Source: Bacteroidota bacterium (GTDB lineage: Bacteria > Bacteroidota > Bacteroidia > Bacteroidales > UBA1556). Taken from it: DNA of 20,228 bases. Each line of letters begins with the position of its first letter. Positions within the stretch are counted from its first letter, which is position 1. A program made the position numbers and the translations under genes. This document shows, piece after piece, positions 1-8,179 of this stretch. Under the pieces are notes generated by a model, which worked only from the letters and a program-made list of their open reading frames with translations, had not been told where the DNA came from and ran no database searches. The stretch lies in the NCBI GenBank assembly GCA_003648395.1, contig QMPB01000012.1, positions 1-20,228 of the forward strand, given 5' to 3'.

Positions 1-212
1 AGTGATGCAAATATTCTTAAAAGGTAAGTGGAGAAGGTGCTACTTATATTAATATCAAGATAGATTTAAGTCATTGCTTATTTGGTTTGCCGTAATATAG
101 CCGTATCATTATATATTTTATAAATATAAGAAAATCAGATAAATATGTAAATAATTATTAACAAAACATAATATTTGCCTGATTGTTATGTAAATAATAG
201 TTGAATAAATTG

Positions 213-220
213 TATATTTG
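213..220 (+). promoter_or_regulatory. possible Bacteroidota -7 promoter element
   Basis: TATATTTG matches the Bacteroidota -7 consensus TAnnTTTG and lies 55 bases before the start codon at 276. No TTG element at the usual -33 distance is present (the nearest are 9 and 27 bases upstream), so this is a weak call. The rest of 1-275 is very AT-rich; I see no gene or stable structure in it. Confidence 0.3.
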
Positions 221-275
221 ATTTTTCAGAAAGTTATCTAAATAGTTGGGACTTTAATTAACTAATATATCAATC

Positions 276-1727
276 ATGATTTCGAAATTAATTGCTCGTA
301 CAATAATCTTATTATTTTTATTTAATACAAATCCATCATTTTCTCAGTTTTTTAGTGGAGCTGAAATAAGCTATGATCATATTGCGGGGAATGGATATAA
401 ACTATCAGTAGTTTTTTATCGTAATTGTCAAGGGCAACAAGCTCCTGAAACCATTTCAATAGTTTGTTCAAGTATAACAAATCCAAGCTACAATTGTATA
501 GCAACAGCAAACAAAATTTCATATAATGTAAATGAAGTTACTTATAGTTGCAGTTCTGAGCCTACTACTTGTAATGGTGGAAATGCATATGGCGTTTCGG
601 TATACCTATACGAAACATCAAGTATTACCTTGCCTCCAAGTCCTGATTGGGTATTCTCATATACGAGTGGATGTGGGAGCTGTACTCATGATATATTCAT
701 GTTTAATGGGGGATATACTGTAAATGCTACTTTGAACAATCAAATTGTTGCATCCAATAATTCTCCAGAATTTGATAAATATGCAAAAGCTGTGATGCAA
801 AAATGTTATTATCAGCAATTTGAGAATAGTGTAGTAGAACAGGATGGTGATAGTTTAGTATATTCATTCACTGCAATATTGAATGGCTTTTCAAATTCTC
901 TCACATACGTCTCCCCTTATAGCCCTACACAATTCTTAAATGGATATTGCATGATTGACCCACAAAATGGAGATATGAAACTGAAATCTTATTCTAATAT
1001 TAAATCAGCTTATGGCATTATTGTAAAGGAGTACAGAGAAATAAATGGTAGTTATGAATTAATTGGTAGTATAACACGGTCAGTGGATTTGATTGTTTAT
1101 ACTTCATATAATTTAGTTCCTATGCTATCTGGAATAGATACTTGCCTGAGTTGTGGTTTTGATACATTGTCTAATTCATTTAATGCAAGCATTGAGGAAG
1201 AGGTGCAATCTAATTTTAGAATCAATGTTTTGGATTCAATAGTTGGTGGATTGTGGAATAATTGTGAGCTTAGTTGGGATCAGGGAATTCAAAATGCCAG
1301 CTTTCAAACATACAATAATAATACTGATTCTGTTTATGGAATTTTATCTTGGGTACCTCAAGCATCTGATGTCAGAGATCAGCCATATTCTTTCAATGTT
1401 ACTGTGCAGGATGATGCATGCCCATATAATGCAAGAAATACTTATCGTTATTATTTAACAGTAACACCAAGTACAATAGGTTTTAATGATAAAAAATCAG
1501 AATTTAGAATTCGTGTGTTACCTAATCCCGCAGAGGATATTATATCGATAGCACAAGAAGGAATATTGTGTACTGAATTTCAGATTTATTCCATAGATGG
1601 GCAGATAGTAAAAGCTTTTAGAGTTAGTACAAATAATAGTGCTGTCGATATTTCTGAACTAAAAAGTGGAATGTATATTATAAGGGCAGTAAACGCCTCT
1701 TTTAGTCAAAAAATTATCAAACTGTAG
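276..1727 (+). CDS. secreted SHYMGGEI-type protein with T9SS type A sorting domain
   Basis: Predicted exported protein of 483 residues. Residues 1-23 form a signal peptide ending FSQ. The segment after it (GAEISYDHIAGNGYKLSVVF, then YRNCQG) is the recognisable start of a Bacteroidota secreted family that usually begins SHYMGGEI and continues to a YR(D/E)C motif. Many cysteines in residues 50-180 suggest disulfides. The last 80 or so residues (VLPNPAEDIISI, IYSIDGQIVK, DISELKSGMYIIRAV, ending KIIKL) match the T9SS type A C-terminal sorting domain, so the mature protein is probably secreted or anchored at the cell surface. It is a paralogue of the partial gene at 19573. Its role is unknown; adhesin-like surface proteins are typical of such architectures. 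It is convergent with the rhodanese gene and shares the hairpin at 1849-1879. Confidence 0.85.
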   Translation: MISKLIARTIILLFLFNTNPSFSQFFSGAEISYDHIAGNGYKLSVVFYRNCQGQQAPETISIVCSSITNPSYNCIATANKISYNVNEVTYSCSSEPTTCNGGNAYGVSVYLYETSSITLPPSPDWVFSYTSGCGSCTHDIFMFNGGYTVNATLNNQIVASNNSPEFDKYAKAVMQKCYYQQFENSVVEQDGDSLVYSFTAILNGFSNSLTYVSPYSPTQFLNGYCMIDPQNGDMKLKSYSNIKSAYGIIVKEYREINGSYELIGSITRSVDLIVYTSYNLVPMLSGIDTCLSCGFDTLSNSFNASIEEEVQSNFRINVLDSIVGGLWNNCELSWDQGIQNASFQTYNNNTDSVYGILSWVPQASDVRDQPYSFNVTVQDDACPYNARNTYRYYLTVTPSTIGFNDKKSEFRIRVLPNPAEDIISIAQEGILCTEFQIYSIDGQIVKAFRVSTNNSAVDISELKSGMYIIRAVNASFSQKIIKL

Positions 1728-1848
1728 TAGGTGTAGTTGCTTCATTATATTCTAAAATACTGAAAATAATAAACTACAATAAAATATTTAATTATAAGAA
1801 TCTCCTTAAAAATTGCATCTAGTAATTAAACTTAACTTTGGAAATATA

Positions 1849-1879
1849 AAAGCCTCTAAATAAATAATTTAGAGGCTTT
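1849..1879 (-). terminator. hairpin terminator between convergent genes
   Basis: A perfect 12-base inverted repeat (AAAGCCTCTAAA at 1849-1860, TTTAGAGGCTTT at 1868-1879) with a 7-base loop lies just after the stop codon of the rhodanese gene. On the minus strand the stem is followed by a T-rich run, as expected for an intrinsic terminator. It may also stop transcription from the plus-strand gene ending at 1727. The rest of 1728-1901 shows no gene. Confidence 0.75.
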
Positions 1880-1901
1880 GAATTTGTGAAGTAGGTATTG
1901 C

Positions 1902-2417
1902 TTAGCAACCCCCAACTTCAGCTCCAGTATCGTGTACTTGCTCCAGATTTTTTTCTTGCTCCAATGGATACTTAGTTTCCCAAGCTTTAAATCCACCTTT
2001 AAGATACTTTACATCAGTAAATCCCAATTGTTTTAGTGTATTAATGGTTAGGATACTTCTATGTCCTTTTTTGCAAACAAGAACTATTGGTCCTTCTTTA
2101 AGAGGAGGGTAGAGCATTTGGTTTTCCCAAAAGATATCATTCCCCATTTTAAATTCAATAACACCACGAGGAATGTTTATTGCCACAGGAATATATCCAG
2201 GATTATACTCATAACCTTCTCTAACATCAATAACTAGGACATCAGCAGTGTCTAATAAGCCGTGCAGTTCTTCAACTTCAATAAATTCAACTTTTAGTTT
2301 TGCTTCTGCAACCATCTCATCAACACTATTATAGTGTTTTACTTCATTATTATTGCACGATATTATAAATATGATGCTTAATAATAATGGTATCTTAATT
2401 AATAAATTGTATTTCAT
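1902..2417 (-). CDS. rhodanese lipoprotein with intact catalytic cysteine and C-terminal GGC
   Basis: Single-domain rhodanese (sulfurtransferase) of 171 residues, predicted to be a lipoprotein facing the periplasm: hydrophobic residues 6-20 end in the lipobox IISC (Cys21). The rhodanese fold shows VIDVREGYEY (62-71), the YIPVAINIP segment (75-83) and the active-site loop VCKKGHRS (114-121) with catalytic Cys115, then YLKGGFKAW. After the fold comes a short polar tail (about 150-171) ending GAEVGGC, so Cys171 is the very last residue. It is the last gene of the operon with the octaheme cytochrome and cytochrome b-PAS genes, 41 bases after the latter, which points to handling sulfane sulfur made or used by that electron-transfer module. 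The family assignment is secure; substrate and partner are inferred. Confidence 0.88.
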   Translation of the reverse strand: MKYNLLIKIPLLLSIIFIISCNNNEVKHYNSVDEMVAEAKLKVEFIEVEELHGLLDTADVLVIDVREGYEYNPGYIPVAINIPRGVIEFKMGNDIFWENQMLYPPLKEGPIVLVCKKGHRSILTINTLKQLGFTDVKYLKGGFKAWETKYPLEQEKNLEQVHDTGAEVGGC

Positions 2418-2458
2418 CTTGTCTTAATTTTATCTGTTTATATTATCTTAATTATAAT

Positions 2459-3562
2459 TTATTCGTTATCCCATTGAAGTTTTGAGGCCTTATCTCTATC
2501 TATATTTATAATAACACCCTGCACACCCACTATTTTATTTTCTTTCATAAAAGGAGTCATTGTTAAAGTATGATAACCAATAGATCTATCCTTACAGCGT
2601 CTAATTACTAAACCGTGTTCTACTGTTTCTCCAGTTAATACTTTGTCAAAGGTTTCTTTTAACTGAGCAAAAGAATCTTTTGAGCGTGATAGACTAAAGT
2701 TTTTACCAATAATTTCCTCTTCAGAGTTATATTTGTAAAGATTTGCCCATGCTTTATTTACTTCTATATAATCACCATTTTTATCAAGTCTAAAATACCC
2801 TGCACCACTGCTTGATAATACATCGTGTAATCTATTTTTTACACCAAGTTTTTCTTCAGTTTCTTGTAATGCTTCATCTAGAAATTTACTTCTATCTTTA
2901 CTACCTATTAGATTATGTTTAGCAACTTTCAAGCTGTACTCCATCTCACTTTTTACCATTTCTTTAGCTTCCATTTCGCTCATCTCTTCCCAGCCAGTTA
3001 TCATTGCTTGTATGCTTGAAAGAGGTTTATGACCTGTTGTAGTAAGGTATACGTGAGCAATAATGAATACTACAAGAAAAAATGCACCCATAGTATGAAT
3101 TGCGGCTACTGGGCCCAAACTTCCTAATACGTATGTCTCATTAGGATAGTTGAAATACATATATGCAAATCCTGAAACTACCATCACTGGAATAACCAAT
3201 AATTTTAAGCCTAAATAAATCAAGCGTTGTAGTGGATTAAACTTATTATAAACAAGTTTATTCGTTGGGTGTTCAGCCCCTTTGAAAATTCCTGTTATAT
3301 AATATTCAGCTTGTTCCTTTACAAGTTTTACGGTTGGTATATACTGCTTCCATTCGCCAGTTGTAAAATGCCAAAATATTGCAAATACTATTAGTGCTAA
3401 GAATGCCCATGCTGTTCTATCATGAATCATTACGGAGTCTCTATACCCAAATAACTCATAAAAACCATGTATTTCGAAGCCTGTTAAGGCTAGCATTACT
3501 ATCAGTGTAACTTGGGTCCAATGCCAAAACCTCTCAAATCCTTTATATATATATACTTTCAT
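2459..3562 (-). CDS. membrane cytochrome b (b561/thiosulfate-reductase type) fused to a PAS domain
   Basis: Residues 1-190 are a four-helix cytochrome b of the thiosulfate reductase/Ni,Fe-hydrogenase b-subunit kind. It begins with the typical FERFWHWTQ and has candidate heme-binding histidines His14, His32, His47, His65, His156, His170 and His178. Residues about 195-245 form a charged linker predicted to be helical, and 245-357 resemble a PAS domain (YFRLDKNGDYIEVNKAW, then GKNFSL and the closing GVQGVIINIDRD). There is no kinase, cyclase or DNA-binding output domain. The likely role is quinol oxidation, passing electrons to the octaheme cytochrome encoded 60 bases upstream; the PAS domain would sit in the cytoplasm and could sense redox state or a ligand. 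It is a paralogue of the gene at 5500-6579, with the same architecture. Partner assignment is inferred from gene order. Confidence 0.82.
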   Translation of the reverse strand: MKVYIYKGFERFWHWTQVTLIVMLALTGFEIHGFYELFGYRDSVMIHDRTAWAFLALIVFAIFWHFTTGEWKQYIPTVKLVKEQAEYYITGIFKGAEHPTNKLVYNKFNPLQRLIYLGLKLLVIPVMVVSGFAYMYFNYPNETYVLGSLGPVAAIHTMGAFFLVVFIIAHVYLTTTGHKPLSSIQAMITGWEEMSEMEAKEMVKSEMEYSLKVAKHNLIGSKDRSKFLDEALQETEEKLGVKNRLHDVLSSSGAGYFRLDKNGDYIEVNKAWANLYKYNSEEEIIGKNFSLSRSKDSFAQLKETFDKVLTGETVEHGLVIRRCKDRSIGYHTLTMTPFMKENKIVGVQGVIINIDRDKASKLQWDNE

Positions 3563-3622
3563 TCTTTCTAATTATTTAAATTGAATTATTTAATTATTAA
3601 TGTTTATTTCAATTTATGCTGA

Positions 3623-5251
3623 TTATTCTTTCTTGTGCAGGCAATTCTTTCTTAGTATTATTCTAATTCCACCATGTATAGTTACACCAGCTGCTGTTAG
3701 TAATACTAATAGAATTCCTATATATTCTATGAAATCATAATGGTTTCTTCCTGGCAAATAAAAGCCTTTAAGTTCAGCCAATCTTCCATCTGTACTACTA
3801 GTATGGCAATCTATACATTTCAATGATTTGTCGGCAGAAGATACTTGGTGATTTAGCGGCCAATACATCTCTGTTTCTACGAAATCATATTCTCCACTAT
3901 AAGGAAGTCCTGTATATTTCATTCCGGCTATAATAGCATTGTTCCAATCGAAATCAACCCAATATGCACTATCACCTTTATTAGGAGACCATAGTTTTGG
4001 TTGTACTATTTTTCTCAGAATAGGATCCCAGGGTTGTTTTCCTCTATGAATCTTTACAGGCCATATTTTTGAACAAGTAGTTGATTCGCAATTTGCACCT
4101 TTGTCATTATACGAACCCATTAAAGTATTCATTTGTACAGGAATATCTACAATACTATCTGTTATTAATAAGTGATCTGCAAGTCCGTTAAACCATATAT
4201 ATTCAGGTTTTACATGGTCGTCATATACAAATGTTCCTTTTATACTTAGGTAATTATGATTTCCATCGGCATCAGCTTCATGAATTTGACTGCCATCTTC
4301 ATTAAGTCTTCCAGCAGTACTCCAATCCCAAACCATTTTGGTAGAGTTGGCTTTTGCATATTCTGGTATATGACATGTTTGACAAGCAATTCTGTCGCCG
4401 TGATTATTTAATACTTTATCATTGTGTGGTGCTTCGGTATGACACTGCTCACAAGTTGCTCTGTTTTTATTCTCTGATGATAAAGCATAAGCCTTACCTT
4501 TTATTACGTGGTTTTCTGTTGTATGACATGCTATGCAGCTCATGTCCTCACCATCAATTGCCATATGTATGTCTATATCTTTAGAACAAGAATTCATAGC
4601 CTTATCAAGATCACCATGTTTAACATTGTTTCCTCCGCCACCCCAATAGTGACATATTCCGCAATTTTCTCGCTTAGGAGAACCTACACTTTGTGAAATA
4701 ATATTTAAGTTTAATCCTTCGACAGGGTAGCCTGCTGCGCCTTTTGCTTTTAAATACATTCCACTTTGATCGTGACATACTAAGCAATCAATATTCTCTT
4801 TCTTAGTGAAATCAAAACTCTTGTCTTCCCATCCATATCCAATATGGCATCTAACACAAGTTTTTTCACTACCATTAATTCCTATACAGAAATTATTGAT
4901 AATATTCTTTTTACCTAAGCTAACAACAGTATCTCTGCCTGCAAGTTTTTCTTCTCTGTCCCATGTCCAGTGATTATTAGCCATTAGTTCATGATGCCTT
5001 TCTGTATGGCAACTCAAACATGCTAATGTTACATCTTGTGGCCTTTCAAATTCCTGCTGTAATATCTCAAATTTTGAGTGATCAGCAACCGTCATAATAA
5101 TTTTGTCGGCCTTCCTAGTGTAATTTTCTAATTTGATTTCTGTTGTTTCTTCCTTATTTACTATGCATTGATTATCTGTTCGTGTAATAATCATATACAC
5201 AATAAATTGTGGGATAATCACAATAGAAAAAATGTATAATATTCGTTTCAT
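3623..5251 (-). CDS. octaheme c-type cytochrome, tetrathionate reductase (Otr) family
   Basis: Membrane-anchored periplasmic cytochrome of 542 residues with eight CxxCH heme motifs, starting at Cys78, 132, 156, 197, 239, 267, 290 and 479. Seven are clustered and the eighth is far downstream, the layout of the octaheme tetrathionate reductase family. A signal anchor spans about residues 4-22, and a C-terminal helix spans about 508-528 (GILLVLLTAAGVTIHGG). Family hallmarks visible include the GGGGNNVKHGDL stretch after heme 4 and the WDWSTAGR segment. Shewanella Otr reduces tetrathionate in vitro and can also act on nitrite and hydroxylamine, so the natural substrate here is open. Compared with its paralogue at 6599 it has an extra cysteine pair (Cys388, Cys393). 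It is the first gene of its operon, behind the promoter at 5277-5310. Confidence 0.87.
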   Translation of the reverse strand: MKRILYIFSIVIIPQFIVYMIITRTDNQCIVNKEETTEIKLENYTRKADKIIMTVADHSKFEILQQEFERPQDVTLACLSCHTERHHELMANNHWTWDREEKLAGRDTVVSLGKKNIINNFCIGINGSEKTCVRCHIGYGWEDKSFDFTKKENIDCLVCHDQSGMYLKAKGAAGYPVEGLNLNIISQSVGSPKRENCGICHYWGGGGNNVKHGDLDKAMNSCSKDIDIHMAIDGEDMSCIACHTTENHVIKGKAYALSSENKNRATCEQCHTEAPHNDKVLNNHGDRIACQTCHIPEYAKANSTKMVWDWSTAGRLNEDGSQIHEADADGNHNYLSIKGTFVYDDHVKPEYIWFNGLADHLLITDSIVDIPVQMNTLMGSYNDKGANCESTTCSKIWPVKIHRGKQPWDPILRKIVQPKLWSPNKGDSAYWVDFDWNNAIIAGMKYTGLPYSGEYDFVETEMYWPLNHQVSSADKSLKCIDCHTSSTDGRLAELKGFYLPGRNHYDFIEYIGILLVLLTAAGVTIHGGIRIILRKNCLHKKE

Positions 5252-5276
5252 ATGTTTATTGTTATTAATTTCACAT

Positions 5277-5310
5277 CAAAGATAATACGATAACAGTGTT
5301 ATTTCGCAAA
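5277..5310 (-). promoter_or_regulatory. Bacteroidota-type promoter for the downstream octaheme operon
   Basis: Read on the minus strand, 5277-5284 is TATCTTTG (consensus TAnnTTTG) and 5307-5310 is TTTG, 22 bases upstream of it, close to the usual -33/-7 arrangement. The -7 box ends 26 bases before the start codon at 5251. Two palindromes occupy or adjoin this promoter (see the operator entry), so it may be regulated. It shows that the second octaheme module can be transcribed separately from the first. Confidence 0.5.
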
Positions 5311-5332
5311 CAGTAAATGACAGTTGTTATTT
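5290..5332. promoter_or_regulatory. pair of related palindromes, candidate operator
   Basis: ATAACA-G-TGTTAT (5290-5302) is a perfect 6+1+6 inverted repeat lying between the predicted -33 and -7 boxes. AAATGACA-GT-TGTTATTT (5315-5332) matches in 7 of 8 arm positions and lies just upstream of -33. The two share the core RACAGT(T)GTTAT and are about 27 bases apart, centre to centre. Such spacing would suit two regulator dimers. No regulator gene is adjacent, so the binding protein is unknown. Confidence 0.35.
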
Positions 5333-5444
5333 AGCGCTTAGACTTTTTATGTATTATTTTATGAGGAATGTTAGTTTATTATGAAAGAATCGAATAGGAT
5401 ATATTATAAAGATCTAATTTATAGATATTTGTATTTTTTAGCAA

Positions 5445-5477
5445 AAAAGAAGCTATCCTTTTTAGATAGCTTCTTTT
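5445..5477 (-). terminator. intrinsic terminator after the first octaheme module
   Basis: A perfect 13-base inverted repeat (5445-5457 with 5465-5477, 7-base loop) lies 22 bases past the stop codon of the cytochrome b-PAS gene at 5500. On the minus strand the stem runs into a T tract. It separates the upstream octaheme/cytochrome b unit from the downstream one. The remainder of 5252-5499 holds only the promoter and palindromes listed. Confidence 0.8.
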
Positions 5478-5499
5478 ACATATGTATTGTATAAAATTA

Positions 5500-6579
5500 C
5501 TAAGATTTATCAATAATATAACCTTCTAATCCTGATACTTTATTATTTTTGTATGTTGGGCTAGCAGATATTGTATGGTAGCTAACACTTCCATCAACAT
5601 TGTATCGTCCAACAAGGTTACCAGTTACTGTTTTCCCTTGCAAAATCTTATTAAAAATTTTCTCTACAGATTTCTTGTCTTCTTCTGTTCTATTAAGCCC
5701 CATATGTTTGCCAATAGGATTTCCAATATCTGTAGTAGAGTATAATTTTAGCCAGACATCGTTTACCTCAATATAATTTCCATTAATATCTATTTTGAAA
5801 TAACCAACGTTAGATTCCTTAAGTTTTTTCTGAAAATCAATCATCATAGCTTTAGTATGATCAATTTCTTGGCTTAAAGATTCATCAAATAATGTATCGT
5901 CTTCTACTCCTTCTGCATTCATAATCTTACGTTGCGAAAAGCGCATTAACATATGAATATTTGCTCTTACAGCTACTTCAGCCTCTTCGTCGGACATCTC
6001 TTCCCAACCTGTAATCATTGCTTTAACTGCAGATAGTGGTTTATAGCCAGTAGTAGTTAGATATACGTGTGCTATAATAAACCCAACAAGAATAAAAGCT
6101 CCACCTACATGAATAAAGGCAATAGGTTCTAGCGCATATCCATTATGACCTAATAGTGAATCAGCAAAGTAAATATATAAGAAGCCAGATACGACCATTA
6201 ATGGTATAATAATAAACTCTAAGCCAAAATATGTTGCTTTTTGTAAAGGATTAAACTTATTAAACATAGTTTTATGAGTAGGGTGTTCCTCATCATTAAA
6301 AATACCATGAACATAGTATTTTACTTGTTTAAATATTTTCTTTTTTGTTGGCATATACATTCTCCACTCTCCAGTAATAAATAACCAAAAGAAAATTAAT
6401 AGTAATAATGCCATATATGTGTATGCTGCATTATCGTGAATCATAACAGCTTTTTCGAAGCCCATAAGATTATATGACCCATGAACTTCAAATCCTGTTA
6501 GTGCTAATGTTAGAATGATAAGTGTTTGTGTCCAGTGCCAAAATCTTTCAAACCGTCTATATATATATACTTTTTTCAT
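5500..6579 (-). CDS. membrane cytochrome b fused to a PAS domain (upstream paralogue)
   Basis: 359 residues with the same architecture as the gene at 2459-3562: a four-helix cytochrome b (about 1-190, opening FERFWHWTQ, with LTTTGYKPLSAVKAMITGW closing it), a charged linker, and a C-terminal PAS-like domain (about 250-357, GYFKIDINGNYIEVNDVW). Candidate heme-ligand histidines His15, His33, His48, His157 and His171 are kept. Two histidines present in the paralogue are replaced here (His65 by Leu in FFWLF, His178 by Tyr), so those two are unlikely to be heme ligands. It follows the octaheme gene by 19 bases and is followed by the terminator at 5445-5477, making a two-gene unit without a rhodanese. 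The probable job is delivering quinol electrons to that cytochrome; the role of the PAS domain is unknown. Confidence 0.82.
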   Translation of the reverse strand: MKKVYIYRRFERFWHWTQTLIILTLALTGFEVHGSYNLMGFEKAVMIHDNAAYTYMALLLLIFFWLFITGEWRMYMPTKKKIFKQVKYYVHGIFNDEEHPTHKTMFNKFNPLQKATYFGLEFIIIPLMVVSGFLYIYFADSLLGHNGYALEPIAFIHVGGAFILVGFIIAHVYLTTTGYKPLSAVKAMITGWEEMSDEEAEVAVRANIHMLMRFSQRKIMNAEGVEDDTLFDESLSQEIDHTKAMMIDFQKKLKESNVGYFKIDINGNYIEVNDVWLKLYSTTDIGNPIGKHMGLNRTEEDKKSVEKIFNKILQGKTVTGNLVGRYNVDGSVSYHTISASPTYKNNKVSGLEGYIIDKS

Positions 6580-6598
6580 TGTCTTATTTTTTCTTTAA

Positions 6599-8179
6599 TT
6601 AGATATGTTTTTTCTTCGATAAAATTCGTAGAGCTGAATGCGCCATAACTCCTAATACAGTAATTATAATAAATAGTATTCCACCAATTTCAATATAGTT
6701 ATTCTTATCTCTGCCCGGAAGGTAAAATCCGTCAAGTTTGGCAAGTCTACTATCTCTACTATGGCAGTTTTCGCATGATAGAGATTCTTCTTTTGGCGAT
6801 ACCATATGGTTTAATAGCCAATAGCTTTCGGTAGCAACAAAATCAAATTTACCACTATAAGGTTTTCCAAGTTTATTCATTCCTGTTCTAGCAGATTCAT
6901 TCCAGTCAAAATCACTCCAATAAGCTCCGCTACCTTTAGGTCCAAATGTATGGGGCTGAATAAGAGTCTTATAGTTGTAATCATATATTTGCTTGCCTCT
7001 CATTATCTTAACAGGATATATTTTAGAAGGATGCTCTGGATCAGAAGGTTCAATATTGTCGTCATAAGACCCTAATAATTTATTCAAAACTAATGGGGAT
7101 TCTGTAATTCTATCGTCAAACATATGAATATCGCTATTGCCGTTAAACCAAACATAATCGGGCTCTAAATTTTTAGCAAATATTCCTGTTCCATGCTTAC
7201 TTCCATATTCCCATGTTGAATCCTCTGATATTTCTCTTTCTTCATGGTATGGCTTGCCATCTCTCATTTTTCCTGCTGTTGACCAATCCCAATCTACTTT
7301 AGTAGGATTAACTTTAGCATAAGTAGGAATATGACATGTTTGACATGCTATTTGTGCAAAATGATTATTAAGAGTAACACTTTTGTGTGGTGTAGTAGTG
7401 TGACATTGAGTACATGTTGTTCTGTTCTTATTTGATGTAGAAACAGTATATACATTACCAGAAATATTATGGTTATGTGTAGTATGACATTCTGTACATT
7501 GTATATTTATGTCTTTATTCATATGTACATCTACTTCTCTTGAACAACTATTAAGTGCAATTTCTAAATCACCGTGCTTAACGTTATTTCCTCCGCCACC
7601 TTTATAATGACAACTACCACAATTCTCCTTGTTTGGGAATCCAATATGTTGAGCCACCATAGCAAGATCTACACTAGCTGCAGGATCACCACCTTTGCCT
7701 TTTTTGTATGTTCCTGTATTATCATGACAAGCTAGGCAATCAATATTGTTTTGATCAGTAAAGTCAAAATTCTCACCCCCATAACCATATCCAGCATGGC
7801 ATTTAGAGCATAACTTTTCGTTTGAGTTAACACCTATACAGAAATTATTAGGAACATTCTCTTTCCCTAGCTCAAGAATTTCACCAGTGATAGATGTGTC
7901 TTTCTTTACCCATTTCCAGTGTTCATTCTTCATAAATTCCTTACCTCTTTCGGTATGGCATTCAATACAAGCTTCAGTAACCTCTTGGCCTGTTTTGAAA
8001 TCTTTTTGTAATTCTTCAAATTTAGAGTGATCAGCAGGAAATGAATCCTTTTGAACTCGCTGGATTTTAGAATTATCAAAGGGCATTGTTACTATATCGG
8101 GGTTATAAGTGGCAATTAGAGAGAAAATAATTATCTCAGGAATTATTATAACCAATAGTATTTGGATAAATTTTTTCAT
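6599..8179 (-). CDS. octaheme c-type cytochrome, tetrathionate reductase (Otr) family (upstream paralogue)
   Basis: 526 residues with a signal anchor (about 4-23), eight CxxCH motifs starting at Cys71, 124, 148, 187, 228, 256, 279 and 469, and a C-terminal membrane helix (about 498-515). The spacing of the hemes and the segments GGGGNNVKHGDL, WDWSTAGK and GFYLPGRD follow the paralogue at 3623 almost throughout, so the two arose by duplication of an octaheme/cytochrome b module. Differences: CHYKGG here against CHYWGG in the paralogue just after heme 4, and no cysteine pair near residue 380. By family it is a periplasmic multiheme reductase facing the periplasm, with tetrathionate the name-giving substrate; nitrite, hydroxylamine or another sulfur compound cannot be excluded. 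Confidence 0.87.
   Translation of the reverse strand: MKKFIQILLVIIIPEIIIFSLIATYNPDIVTMPFDNSKIQRVQKDSFPADHSKFEELQKDFKTGQEVTEACIECHTERGKEFMKNEHWKWVKKDTSITGEILELGKENVPNNFCIGVNSNEKLCSKCHAGYGYGGENFDFTDQNNIDCLACHDNTGTYKKGKGGDPAASVDLAMVAQHIGFPNKENCGSCHYKGGGGNNVKHGDLEIALNSCSREVDVHMNKDINIQCTECHTTHNHNISGNVYTVSTSNKNRTTCTQCHTTTPHKSVTLNNHFAQIACQTCHIPTYAKVNPTKVDWDWSTAGKMRDGKPYHEEREISEDSTWEYGSKHGTGIFAKNLEPDYVWFNGNSDIHMFDDRITESPLVLNKLLGSYDDNIEPSDPEHPSKIYPVKIMRGKQIYDYNYKTLIQPHTFGPKGSGAYWSDFDWNESARTGMNKLGKPYSGKFDFVATESYWLLNHMVSPKEESLSCENCHSRDSRLAKLDGFYLPGRDKNNYIEIGGILFIIITVLGVMAHSALRILSKKKHI

Noticed and set aside
2459..3562. Reading the cytochrome b-PAS proteins as sensor histidine kinases
   Set aside because: There is no H-box, DHp or ATPase domain after the PAS region; the protein ends there.
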